Part shown: one piece after another, positions 24,437 through 32,643 of the stretch | How the letters are laid out: every line of letters starts with the position of its first letter | Numbering within the stretch: the first letter of the stretch is position 1 | Assembly (NCBI RefSeq): GCF_904063065.1 | Contig: NZ_CAJFCL010000011.1 | Span: 1-64,000 of the forward strand | Origin: Pseudomonas paraversuta | Lineage (GTDB): Bacteria; Pseudomonadota; Gammaproteobacteria; Pseudomonadales; Pseudomonadaceae | Direction: 5' to 3' | DNA length: 64,000 bases | Made by a program: the position numbers and the translations under genes | The notes under the pieces: generated by a model | What the model saw: only the letters and a program-made list of their open reading frames with translations | What the model was told of the DNA's origin: nothing | Database searches by the model: none

Positions 24437-24471
24437 AAAACCGGCAGGGTTTAGCCCCTTGCCGGTTTTTT
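24437..24471 (+). terminator. Intrinsic terminator after hemL
   Basis: AAAACCGGCA pairs with TGCCGGTTTT around a small GGG/CCC inner stem, and the right arm runs into TTTTTT. It lies immediately downstream of the hemL stop. Confidence 0.9.
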
Positions 24472-24566
24472 ATCCCGGTTATGGCTCATTCGTTTATGCC
24501 GCCTGTCCAAAATCGTCTTAAATCAATGGATATCGCGCTCAGGCAGCAGAAAAACGAGTAAAGACT

Positions 24567-24596
24567 TTGTAAGGTTGCCTCCGCTTATTTCATAAT
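24567..24596 (+). promoter_or_regulatory. Sigma-70-type promoter for the SEL1-repeat gene
   Basis: TTGTAA and CATAAT are separated by 18 bases, about 60 bases before the chosen ATG at 24655 and downstream of the hemL terminator. Confidence 0.5.
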
Positions 24597-24654
24597 GCGC
24601 GCCTATACATCCCATGGCCGGGCTTGCCCGCCTTTCAGAGGTACGTCGATTCCC

Positions 24655-25203
24655 ATGAACCGCACCGGCCGCGCCCTTGCTCTGGGCTGCCTGTTGCTCC
24701 TACAGCCGCTGCTTGTCCAGGCAGGCGGTAACTCGTTGTTGATCCCAGCAATGGGTCGCTGCACCCTGAATACTCAACCAGAAGACCTGGCTGAGGCATT
24801 GGCTGCATGCGAAGCTGCGGCAAAAGACGGGGATGCAGAAGCCGAATACGAGTTAGGCGAGTTCTATTACGACGGTAAAAACACCCCGCGCGACCTCAAC
24901 AAGGCTCTGAGCTACTTCGAGCAAGCGTCGCTGCAAGGCCACGCCATGGCCCAGTTCCAGCTCGGCACCATGTTCTACAAGGGCGAAGGCGTACCGGCCA
25001 ATAACATTCAGGCGTATATCGTGCTGAAAATGGCGGCCGTCAATGGCGCCGAAGATGCACTGGACACTGCCGACCTGGTGGCGGAGCAAATGCCCCGCGA
25101 CCAACTCGAAACCGCGACCCAGGTGCTGGGACAGATTTTCCGCAAGTACTTGCTGGAACTGCAATCGGCCGACGGACGCTCGCCGTTCTCACCGCTACCC
25201 TGA
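24655..25203 (+). CDS. Exported SEL1-like repeat protein
   Basis: A 182-residue protein with a cleavable signal peptide (NRTGRALALGCLLLLQPLLV, cleaved after VQA). It carries about three SEL1/TPR-type alpha-alpha repeats: EAEYELGEFYYDGKNTPRDL, AMAQFQLGTMFYKGEGVPAN and flanking partial units (residues 50-150). SEL1 proteins are periplasmic adaptors that bind peptides or proteins; the partner is unknown here. ATG 24655 was chosen because the signal peptide starts there; an upstream ATG at 24595 overlaps the -10 region. It is the first gene after the hemL terminator. Confidence 0.8.
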   Translation: MNRTGRALALGCLLLLQPLLVQAGGNSLLIPAMGRCTLNTQPEDLAEALAACEAAAKDGDAEAEYELGEFYYDGKNTPRDLNKALSYFEQASLQGHAMAQFQLGTMFYKGEGVPANNIQAYIVLKMAAVNGAEDALDTADLVAEQMPRDQLETATQVLGQIFRKYLLELQSADGRSPFSPLP

Positions 25204-25244
25204 CCTGCCCGCAACACTCCAGGGCCGGCACAGGTTCCTGAGCC

Positions 25245-25571
25245 CTACTTCTCCGGCATCGGAAACGGAAACGGCATCACGTTGCTCATGCCACGTGCTT
25301 CGCTGATCTTTGGCGTACCCAGGCGCTCAACCTCGTCGATGCGCACAATCGAGTGCATTGGCACAAAGCTGCGCACAACACCTTCAAATTGAGCCTTGAG
25401 CTTTTCTTCGCTCGGATCGACGACCATTTGCGTACGCTCCCCGAAGACGAATTCCTCTACTTCCAGGAAACCCCACAGATCACTTTGATAGATCTGCTTG
25501 GCGTACATTTCGAACACCTGGCCCTGGTTGAGGAAAATCACCTTGTAGATTGGAGCTTCACGTTTGGTCAT
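25245..25571 (-). CDS. DUF1820-family protein
   Basis: A 108-residue soluble protein conserved in gammaproteobacteria, with the family opening PIYKVIFLNQGQVFEMYAKQ and the core GFLEVEEFVFGERTQMVVDP then FVPMHSIVRIDEVERLG. Function is unknown. It lies convergent to the SEL1 gene and divergent from miaB, as in P. aeruginosa. An extended -10 (TGCTATAGT) is present 42 bases upstream. Confidence 0.9.
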   Translation of the reverse strand: MTKREAPIYKVIFLNQGQVFEMYAKQIYQSDLWGFLEVEEFVFGERTQMVVDPSEEKLKAQFEGVVRSFVPMHSIVRIDEVERLGTPKISEARGMSNVMPFPFPMPEK

Positions 25572-25612
25572 GGTGGGCGGGTAAACATCTAAGGATAAAA
25601 AAGAGGGCGCAA

Positions 25613-25621
25613 ACTATAGCA
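25613..25621 (-). promoter_or_regulatory. Extended -10 promoter for the DUF1820 gene
   Basis: On the minus strand TGCTATAGT matches the extended -10 pattern TGnTATAnT; the -35 region is weak, as is usual for this class. Confidence 0.4.
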
Positions 25622-25653
25622 TAGCCACCCTAGGAAGCAGCGGCCATGCCCCC

Positions 25654-25659
25654 TATAAT
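25654..25659 (+). promoter_or_regulatory. Consensus -10 box for miaB
   Basis: A perfect TATAAT lies 33 bases before the miaB ATG. No good -35 box is visible at 16-18 bases upstream, so strength is uncertain. Confidence 0.4.
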
Positions 25660-25691
25660 GTGCGGTTCTTTGAATCACTTGATGAACACCC

Positions 25692-27020
25692 ATGGCCAAG
25701 AAGCTTTACATCGAAACCCACGGTTGCCAGATGAATGAGTACGACAGCTCGCGCATGGTCGACCTGCTGGGTGAACATCAGGCCCTGGAAGTCACAGCGC
25801 GCGCTGAAGACGCTGATGTCATCCTGCTTAACACCTGCTCGATCCGGGAACGGGCCCAGGACCGCGTGTATTCGCAGCTGGGCCGCTGGCGCGAGTTGAA
25901 ACTGGCCAATCCCGACATGGTGATTGCCGTGGGCGGTTGTGTCGCCAGCCAGGAAGGCGCGGCGATCCGTGATCGCGCGCCCTATGTCGACGTGGTTTTC
26001 GGCCCGCAGACCTTGCACCGCCTGCCTGAAATGATCGACGCCGCACGCCTCACCAAGCTGCCGCAGGTCGATGTTTCGTTCCCGGAAATAGAAAAGTTTG
26101 ACCACCTGCCGGAGCCCCGCATCGACGGCCCGAGCGCCTACGTCTCGGTGATGGAAGGCTGCAGCAAGTACTGCACGTTCTGTGTGGTGCCCTACACCCG
26201 CGGCGAAGAAGTCAGCCGCCCCTTCGACGACGTGCTGGCCGAAGTCCTGCACCTGGCTGAAAACGGCGTACGTGAAGTGACCCTGCTGGGTCAGAACGTT
26301 AATGGCTATCGCGGCCTGACCGAAGGCGGCCGCCTGGCGGACCTTGCCGAACTGATTCGCGTAGTGGCGGCGATCGACGGCATCGAGCGCATTCGTTACA
26401 CCACCTCGCACCCGCTGGAGTTCTCCGACAGCCTGATCCAGGCCCACGCCGAGGTGCCGGAACTGGTGAAACACCTGCACTTGCCGGTGCAGTCGGGATC
26501 GGACCGCATTCTCTCTGCGATGAAGCGCAACCATACGGCGCTGGAGTACAAGTCCAAGCTGCGCAAGTTGCGCGCTGCGGTACCGGGCATCTGCATCAGC
26601 TCAGACTTTATTGTCGGCTTCCCCGGCGAAACCGAAAAAGACTTCGAACAGACCATGAAGCTGATCGAAGACGTCGGCTTCGACTTCTCTTACTCCTTTG
26701 TCTATAGCCAGCGCCCCGGTACTCCGGCGGCTGACCTGGCTGACGAGACGCCGGAGGAGCGTAAAAAAGAGCGTCTGAACGCGCTGCAGCATCGCCTGAA
26801 TCAGCAGGGTTTCGAGATCAGCCGACAGATGGTGGGTTCAACCCAGCGGATCCTGGTCACCGACTACTCGAAGAAAGACCCCGGTGAACTGCAAGGCCGA
26901 ACCGAGAACAACCGTATCGTCAACTTCCGCTGCGACAACCCGCAACTGATCGGGCAATTTGCCGACGTACACATCGATGCCGCCCAGCCGCACTCGCTGC
27001 GGGGCTCGCTGCTGAATTAA
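25692..27020 (+). CDS. miaB: tRNA-2-methylthio-N6-dimethylallyladenosine synthase
   Basis: A 442-residue radical-SAM methylthiotransferase that adds the 2-methylthio group to i6A37 of tRNAs reading UNN codons. The UPF0004 domain supplies three Cys for the auxiliary cluster (THGCQMNEYDS, LNTCSIRERAQ, VGGCVASQEG). The radical-SAM cluster motif CSKYCTFCVVPYTRGEE lies at about residue 157. The C-terminal TRAM domain covers about 376-440 (GSTQRILVTDYSKKDPGELQ). It heads the conserved miaB-ybeZ-ybeY-corC-lnt cluster, though a REP element separates it from ybeZ. Confidence 0.97.
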   Translation: MAKKLYIETHGCQMNEYDSSRMVDLLGEHQALEVTARAEDADVILLNTCSIRERAQDRVYSQLGRWRELKLANPDMVIAVGGCVASQEGAAIRDRAPYVDVVFGPQTLHRLPEMIDAARLTKLPQVDVSFPEIEKFDHLPEPRIDGPSAYVSVMEGCSKYCTFCVVPYTRGEEVSRPFDDVLAEVLHLAENGVREVTLLGQNVNGYRGLTEGGRLADLAELIRVVAAIDGIERIRYTTSHPLEFSDSLIQAHAEVPELVKHLHLPVQSGSDRILSAMKRNHTALEYKSKLRKLRAAVPGICISSDFIVGFPGETEKDFEQTMKLIEDVGFDFSYSFVYSQRPGTPAADLADETPEERKKERLNALQHRLNQQGFEISRQMVGSTQRILVTDYSKKDPGELQGRTENNRIVNFRCDNPQLIGQFADVHIDAAQPHSLRGSLLN

Positions 27021-27035
27021 GCAACCCTTCCATAT

Positions 27036-27088
27036 TGCAGGAGCGAGCTGCTGGCTTTCAAAAGCTCGCAAGCAAGCTCGCTCCTGCA
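27036..27088. repeat. REP inverted pair between miaB and ybeZ
   Basis: TGCAGGAGCGAGC (27036-27048) and its exact complement GCTCGCTCCTGCA (27076-27088) flank a 27-base loop, with an internal GCAAGCAAGC. This matches the well-known P. fluorescens REP class with the GGAGCGAGCTTGCTC core. Confidence 0.8.
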
Positions 27089-27184
27089 GTGAAGGTCAAA
27101 CATTTAGCGAAGTCCTTTCGTACGAGGTCTGCTAGCGTTATCCTTCAACTCATCTCAATTGCCTAAGGGCGGCTAAATACGACC

Positions 27185-28204
27185 TTGAACGCACCCATCG
27201 AACCACATCGTTTTCTCCTTGAGCCTTTTGAGGCTCGCCGCTTCGCCAATCTGTGCGGACAATTCGACGAGCATTTGCGCTTGATCGAACAACGTCTCAC
27301 GATCGAAATCCGCAATCGCGGCAATCAATTCGAATTGATCGGCGACCCCAAACTGACCTCCTCCGCAGAAAACCTGCTGCGCCGCCTGTACCGCGAAACC
27401 AAGGCTTCCGAGCTTTCGCCGGACATGGTGCATCTGTTCCTGCAAGAATCAGCAGTAGAAGACCTGGACAGCAACCCGGTGGCTGAAGCCAGCATCGCTT
27501 TGCGCACCAAAAAGGGCATGATTCGCCCTCGCGGCATCAACCAGCAGCGCTACGTCAAAGAAATCCTGGGCAACGACATCAACTTCGGCATTGGCCCGGC
27601 CGGTACCGGCAAGACCTACCTGGCCGTGGCCTGTGCCGTGGATGCTCTGGAGCGCGAGCAAATCCGCCGCATCCTGCTGGTGCGCCCGGCGGTCGAAGCG
27701 GGCGAAAAGCTCGGCTTCCTGCCCGGCGACCTGTCGCAAAAAATCGACCCGTATCTGCGCCCGTTGTATGACGCGCTGTACGAGATGCTGGGCTTTGAAT
27801 ATGTGGCCAAGCTTATCGAACGCCAGGTCATTGAAGTGGCGCCCCTGGCCTATATGCGCGGTCGCACGCTGAACAACAGCTTCATCATTCTCGACGAAAG
27901 CCAGAACACCACCGTCGAGCAAATGAAAATGTTCCTGACCCGTATCGGCTTCGGCTCTACCGCCGTGATCACCGGTGACATTACCCAGATTGACCTGCCA
28001 AAAGGCACCAAGTCCGGGCTCAACCATGTCATCGAAGTGCTCAAGGATGTACCGGGCATCAGTTTCACCCACTTCCAGTCCAAAGATGTCGTGCGCCATC
28101 CTCTGGTGCAGCGCATCGTAGAAGCCTACGGGCGCTATGAACAGGAAGCTGCAGACAAGCTGGCCGCACTGCCCGCTGCAAAGGATTACCGCCGCGATGC
28201 TTGA
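27185..28204 (+). CDS. ybeZ: PhoH-like ATPase YbeZ
   Basis: A 339-residue P-loop protein of the PhoH family; it is a partner of YbeY in rRNA processing and ribosome quality control. The N-terminal domain (residues 10-110) is KH-like, then GPAGTGKTYLAVACAVDALE is Walker A and FIILDESQNTTVEQMKMF is Walker B. The start appears to be TTG at 27185, giving the conserved family N-terminus NAPIEPHRFLLEPFEARRFA. There is no ATG nearby, and AAGGGCGG lies about 13 bases upstream. Its end overlaps the ybeY start by eight bases, so the two are translationally coupled. Confidence 0.92.
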   Translation: MNAPIEPHRFLLEPFEARRFANLCGQFDEHLRLIEQRLTIEIRNRGNQFELIGDPKLTSSAENLLRRLYRETKASELSPDMVHLFLQESAVEDLDSNPVAEASIALRTKKGMIRPRGINQQRYVKEILGNDINFGIGPAGTGKTYLAVACAVDALEREQIRRILLVRPAVEAGEKLGFLPGDLSQKIDPYLRPLYDALYEMLGFEYVAKLIERQVIEVAPLAYMRGRTLNNSFIILDESQNTTVEQMKMFLTRIGFGSTAVITGDITQIDLPKGTKSGLNHVIEVLKDVPGISFTHFQSKDVVRHPLVQRIVEAYGRYEQEAADKLAALPAAKDYRRDA

Positions 28205-28658
28205 GCTTGACCTGCAACGGGCCACTGATGCGCCTGCCCCCGACGAAGCCCGGTTCCGCCAATGGTGCGAACTGGCTTTGCGCCAACGTACTGCCGACTC
28301 GGAAATGACCATTCGCCTGGTCGACGAAGCCGAAGGCCGTGAACTCAATCGCACCTGGCGCCAGAAAGACTACGCAACCAACGTTCTGTCCTTCCCGGCC
28401 GACGTGCCAGACGAATTCCTGGATATTCCGTTACTCGGTGATCTGGTGATTTGTGTTGCGGTGGTTGAGCGCGAAGCGGCAGAGCAAGGCAAGGCGCTGG
28501 ACGCCCACTGGGCTCACCTGGTGATTCACGGCTGCTTGCATCTTCTGGGTTACGACCATATAGAAGATGAAGAAGCCGAAGAGATGGAAGCGCTGGAACG
28601 AACGTTGCTTGCAGAGCTGGGTCACCCTGACCCCTATGCAGACGACGAAGCTGATTAA
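28197..28658 (+). CDS. ybeY: Endoribonuclease YbeY
   Basis: A 153-residue zinc-dependent endoribonuclease needed for 16S rRNA 3' maturation and 70S quality control. The metal site HGCLHLLGYDH is present near residue 115, with the conserved upstream block NRTWRQKDYATNVLSFPAD. The acidic C-terminus is common in the family. ATG 28197 overlaps the end of ybeZ. corC follows after 38 bases. Confidence 0.95.
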   Translation: MLELDLQRATDAPAPDEARFRQWCELALRQRTADSEMTIRLVDEAEGRELNRTWRQKDYATNVLSFPADVPDEFLDIPLLGDLVICVAVVEREAAEQGKALDAHWAHLVIHGCLHLLGYDHIEDEEAEEMEALERTLLAELGHPDPYADDEAD

Positions 28659-28696
28659 CACCCACTAAAACTACCAAGGGATACGAGTAAATCGCT

Positions 28697-29536
28697 ATGA
28701 GCGAAGACCGATCGAGCAACGGGCAAAAGTCATGGTTAGGTAAACTGACCCAGGCCTTTGCCCATGAGCCGAAAAACCGCCAGGAGCTGCTTGAGCTGCT
28801 GCGCGAAGCACACCAGAACAAACTGCTGGACAGTGAAGCACTGGCCATCGTCGAAGGCGCCATCCAGGTGGCTGACCTGCAGGTACGGGACATCATGGTT
28901 CCGCGCTCGCAGATGATCAGCATCAAGGCGACCCAGACACCCCGCGAGTTTCTCCCGGCGATCATCGATGCGGCGCACTCGCGCTACCCGGTGATCGGCG
29001 AAAGTCACGACGACGTCCTGGGCGTCCTCCTGGCCAAAGACCTGCTGCCGCTGATCCTTCAAGAGAACGGCGACAAGTACAACATCAAGGATTTGCTGCG
29101 TCCGGCGACCTTTGTCCCTGAGTCCAAGCGCCTTAACGTACTGTTGCGCGAGTTCCGCGCCAACCATAACCACATGGCCATCGTGATTGACGAATACGGC
29201 GGTGTGGCCGGTCTGGTGACGATTGAAGACGTGCTGGAGCAAATCGTCGGCGATATCGAAGACGAGCACGATGTTGAAGAAGACAGCTATATCAAACCGC
29301 TGCCCAGCGGCGACTTCCTGATCAAGGCCCTGACCCCCATCGAGAACTTCAACGAGTTCTTCGACAGCGAATTCTCCGACGATGAATTCGATACCGTGGG
29401 CGGCCTGGTCATGAGTGCATTCGGGCACTTGCCAAAACGCAACGAAATCACTGAAATAGGTCCTTACCGCTTCCGCATCCTGAATGCTGACAGCCGCCGG
29501 ATTCATTTGATTCGTCTGACGCCTATTGCCCGCTAA
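28697..29536 (+). CDS. corC: CorC/YbeX-type CBS-domain protein
   Basis: A 279-residue cytoplasmic protein with paired CBS domains (about residues 65-190; VRDIMVPRSQMISIKATQTP, FRANHNHMAIVIDEYGG) and a C-terminal CorC_HlyC domain (about 205-278). CorC is tied to Mg2+/Co2+ efflux by CorA. The gene (ybeX) lies in the ybeZ-ybeY-lnt operon and also affects ribosome metabolism in E. coli. No DUF21 membrane domain is present, so it is the short soluble form. lnt starts 21 bases after the stop. Confidence 0.93.
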   Translation: MSEDRSSNGQKSWLGKLTQAFAHEPKNRQELLELLREAHQNKLLDSEALAIVEGAIQVADLQVRDIMVPRSQMISIKATQTPREFLPAIIDAAHSRYPVIGESHDDVLGVLLAKDLLPLILQENGDKYNIKDLLRPATFVPESKRLNVLLREFRANHNHMAIVIDEYGGVAGLVTIEDVLEQIVGDIEDEHDVEEDSYIKPLPSGDFLIKALTPIENFNEFFDSEFSDDEFDTVGGLVMSAFGHLPKRNEITEIGPYRFRILNADSRRIHLIRLTPIAR

Positions 29537-29557
29537 ACCCAAACCCTAAGGATTGAA

Positions 29558-31081
29558 ATGCGCTGGATAACACCCCCCGGCTGGCCCGGTAACTTGCTGG
29601 CCGTGGTGGCCGGCGCACTGACAACCCTGGCGTTGGCCCCCTTCGATATCTGGCCACTGGCACTGGTAGCCCTGGCCCTGTTCTATCTCGGTCTGCGCGA
29701 CCTGTCGCCAAAACAGGCGCTGGGCCGTGGCTGGTGTTATGGCTTTGGCCTCTTCGGCGCCGGCACCAGCTGGATTTACTACAGCATTCACCACTTTGGT
29801 GGCGCATCCGTGCTGCTGGCGGGACTGTTGATGCTGGCCTTTACGGCGGCAATTGCCTGGTTCTTCGCCCTGCCAGCCTGGATCTGGGCACGCTGGATCC
29901 GGCGCAATGAAGCTCCACTGGCGGACACGCTGGCGTTTGCGGCGCTGTGGGTGGTCCAGGAAGCCTTTCGCGGCTGGTTCCTCACCGGTTTCCCCTGGCT
30001 CTATTCGGGTTACAGCCAACTTGACGGACCTCTGGCCGGGCTTGCCCCGCTGGGAGGCATGTGGCTGATTTCCTTCACTCTGGCACTGACCGCAGCCTTG
30101 TTGTGCAACCTGCCACGCCTGATCAAGGCCAAAAACAAAGCCTTTGTGGTTGCCGGCGCCGCGCTGCTGATCGGTCCGTGGGGCATCGGCATGGCGCTCA
30201 AGCATCACGCCTGGACCAGCCCCTCGGGTGACCCGCTAAGTGTTGCGGCGATTCAGGGCAACATCGAACAAAGCATGAAATGGGACCCGGCACAGCTTGA
30301 TGCACAGCTGGCGCTGTACCGCGACATGACATTCAGCTCTAAACGGGCCGACCTGATTATCTGGCCAGAAACAGCGGTCCCGGTGCTCAAGGAGAACGCC
30401 GAAGGCTTCCTGAGCATGATGAGCCGCTTCGCTGCCGAGCGGAATTCAGCGCTGATTACCGGCGTGCCGATTCGCCAGGAAGTGCGCCATGAATCGCGCT
30501 ATTTCAATGGTATCACCGCCGTTGGCGAGGGTGATGGCAGCTATCTGAAGCAGAAGCTGGTGCCGTTTGGCGAATACGTTCCGCTTCAGGACGTGCTGCG
30601 CGGGGTCATTGCGTTCTTTGATCTGCCGATGTCCGACTTTGCTCGGGGCCCGGCCGACCAGGCCATGCTGCAAGCCAAGGGCTATCAGATCGCGCCGCTG
30701 ATTTGCTATGAAGTGGTGTACCCGGAATTCGTGGCCGGCCTTGCCGCCCAGAGCGATATTTTGTTGACCATCAGCAACGACACCTGGTTCGGCACCTCTA
30801 TTGGCCCGCTGCAACATCTGCAGATGGCGCAAATGCGCGCGCTTGAAGCCGGGCGCTGGATGATTCGGGCAACCAACAATGGTGTCACTGCACTTATTGA
30901 CCCGAACGGGCAAATCACCACACAAATTCCGCAATTCGAGCGCGGCATCATGTACGGCGAAGTGGTGCCGATGCACAACCTCACGCCTTATCTGCAATGG
31001 CGCTCATGGCCACTGATCATTTTGTGCTGCCTGCTGTTAGGCTGGGCACTGATCACCAGCCGGATTGCCAAGACGGTGTGA
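29558..31081 (+). CDS. lnt: Apolipoprotein N-acyltransferase
   Basis: A 507-residue inner-membrane enzyme that adds the third acyl chain to lipoproteins. Six or more N-terminal membrane helices (residues 10-210) precede a nitrilase-like periplasmic domain. The catalytic Glu-Lys-Cys set is visible in LIIWPETAVPVL, LKQKLVPFGEYVPL and PLICYEVVYPE, and a C-terminal helix (WPLIILCCLLLGWALI) closes the protein. It is the last gene of the ybeZ-ybeY-corC-lnt run. Several lipoproteins elsewhere in this window (LptE, RlpA, the MORN-C13 protein) would be its substrates. Confidence 0.96.
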   Translation: MRWITPPGWPGNLLAVVAGALTTLALAPFDIWPLALVALALFYLGLRDLSPKQALGRGWCYGFGLFGAGTSWIYYSIHHFGGASVLLAGLLMLAFTAAIAWFFALPAWIWARWIRRNEAPLADTLAFAALWVVQEAFRGWFLTGFPWLYSGYSQLDGPLAGLAPLGGMWLISFTLALTAALLCNLPRLIKAKNKAFVVAGAALLIGPWGIGMALKHHAWTSPSGDPLSVAAIQGNIEQSMKWDPAQLDAQLALYRDMTFSSKRADLIIWPETAVPVLKENAEGFLSMMSRFAAERNSALITGVPIRQEVRHESRYFNGITAVGEGDGSYLKQKLVPFGEYVPLQDVLRGVIAFFDLPMSDFARGPADQAMLQAKGYQIAPLICYEVVYPEFVAGLAAQSDILLTISNDTWFGTSIGPLQHLQMAQMRALEAGRWMIRATNNGVTALIDPNGQITTQIPQFERGIMYGEVVPMHNLTPYLQWRSWPLIILCCLLLGWALITSRIAKTV

Positions 31082-31108
31082 TGCGCAAGCACAGCTAAAA
31101 GGAATATC

Positions 31109-31192
31109 GTGGGAGCCGGCTTGTCAGCGATGGAGTCGCCACAGCCGGCAGGGTAAATCGAATTTCCTGTACGCTGCCAAGCCAGCTCCCGC
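31109..31192. repeat. REP inverted pair after lnt
   Basis: GTGGGAGCCGGCTTG (31109-31123) is nearly the complement of CAAGCCAGCTCCCGC (31178-31192). The GGGAGC(C/T)GGC core is the same as in the repeats at 14619 and 59966. Confidence 0.75.
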
Positions 31193-31209
31193 AAAAAAGC
31201 ACTGTGCAG

Positions 31210-31971
31210 TCAGCGATACAACCAGGGGTAGGCAATCTGCCCCACCGCTTCATTAAGCAACAGCCCGGACTGCCAGAACGATTTGTACTCTGGCATCCAG
31301 CCACCCAGCGGTCTCTCGCTATCAGCGCTGAAGAAACCGACCGGGGCCGGCACTACCTCAAACCCTGCCTGTTGAAAACTCCACACCGAACGCGGCATAT
31401 GCCAGGCCTGGGTGACCACCACTACCCGCCTGATGCCTTGCGCCAGAAGGATGTCGGCCGTCATCTGTGCGTTTTCCCACGTGGTCCGGCTTTGCTCTTC
31501 CTTCCAGCGTACTTGCACCCCGAAATCATCGCGCAACGAGTCCGCCATCATCTGTGCCTCACTGGGCGGTGTGCCGTAATGCAGGCCACCCGTGGTCAAT
31601 ACCGGCAAACCCGAAGCCTTGGCCAGCCGGGCGGCATAACGCTGGCGCTCCAGGCCCATTGCCGTGGGCTGGTCGCTGCCCCATGCAGGGTCACCCCGCT
31701 CGCGTCCGGAGCCGAGCACCACAATGGCATCCGCACGCCCGGCCAGGGTCGACCATTCGCTGGGGGCCAATGCCGGCTCACGCTCGATCGCGCGGGCGCC
31801 CCATTGCACGACCACCGGCAAACTCATCAGCCACAAACCGCCTACCCCCAATGCAAACAGCACGCCGGCCAGCCGCGGACGGGTGCTACGTAGCCACCAG
31901 GCGAGCACCAGCAACAGCAAGAGAATTCCGGGGGGTAAAAGAAGTTGTTTAACGAAATATCGAATAGGCAT
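31210..31971 (-). CDS. YdcF/ElyC-family DUF218 membrane protein
   Basis: A 253-residue protein with two N-terminal membrane helices (residues 9-60) and a DUF218 domain (about 80-245): ADAIVVLGSGRERGDPAWGS, YAARLAKASGLPVLTTGG, SRTTWENAQMTADILLAQGI and VVVVTQAWHMPRSVWSF. ElyC in E. coli supports peptidoglycan and undecaprenyl carrier metabolism; equivalence is likely but not proven. It is convergent with lnt, with a REP pair between them. Confidence 0.85.
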   Translation of the reverse strand: MPIRYFVKQLLLPPGILLLLLVLAWWLRSTRPRLAGVLFALGVGGLWLMSLPVVVQWGARAIEREPALAPSEWSTLAGRADAIVVLGSGRERGDPAWGSDQPTAMGLERQRYAARLAKASGLPVLTTGGLHYGTPPSEAQMMADSLRDDFGVQVRWKEEQSRTTWENAQMTADILLAQGIRRVVVVTQAWHMPRSVWSFQQAGFEVVPAPVGFFSADSERPLGGWMPEYKSFWQSGLLLNEAVGQIAYPWLYR

Positions 31972-32122
31972 CGGGCATCTCCACAGATGCCCGAAGCCTA
32001 AGGGGGTTAAAGCGACGCATCAACAGGGCAGGTCAAAAACTCAAACACCTGTTACGTCATACCGAGGGTACCTGTGTCGTGACACAGTTTGCATCATGGG
32101 CCGGCCGAAACGCCGAGTGCCC

Positions 32123-32410
32123 CTATACTCCCTGTACCCTGTCCTTCAGCCAGATGACCTTGGCCCTGGGGCGGGTATCCCGTTCGTTCATGCTGCCTTG
32201 CGAGCGTCCATCAGCCTCACGCCCGATCCGGTTCAAATAGACGTTGATCAACTCCAACTCGGCACGACTCAAACCACGCAGTTCCAGCTCGACAGGACGT
32301 TCGTCTCGTAATCGAACTGCCGTGTTTGCTGAATCAAGAGCCACACTCAAACGATCAATCAGCCGCTCATACACCTGCGTTTTTATAGCTTTGCGTTGCG
32401 TCTCTGCCAT
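32123..32410 (-). CDS. Conserved hypothetical protein upstream of leuS
   Basis: A 95-residue soluble protein without a domain I recognise. The first half is helical (RKAIKTQVYERLIDRLSVAL), then VELELRGLSRAELELINVYL and a basic Asn/Arg-rich tail. A strong GAGGTGA sits six bases before the ATG at 32410, supporting expression. It is convergent to nothing and divergent from leuS; the ElyC-like gene lies 151 bases downstream on the same strand. Position suggests a Pseudomonas-conserved gene, but no role can be given. Confidence 0.6.
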   Translation of the reverse strand: MAETQRKAIKTQVYERLIDRLSVALDSANTAVRLRDERPVELELRGLSRAELELINVYLNRIGREADGRSQGSMNERDTRPRAKVIWLKDRVQGV

Positions 32411-32643
32411 CCGTTCACCTCATTAAGGAAATAGTTCTTCCCCTCGCAGAGTTTAGCTGCGCTTCAAAAACCAGCGTGCTGCTGCGACCAACGGAGTGAT
32501 GAGGCAATCAGGGTTTCCCTCGATAGAGTGGGGTCATGTATGCTACGGGACTTCCTGTAACCCCTGCTCCAACCTGACCGGGCAACACAATAGCCGGTAT
32601 AAGTTGAAGAGGATTAGGCCACCCTTTATTAGTACAAGTAGCC

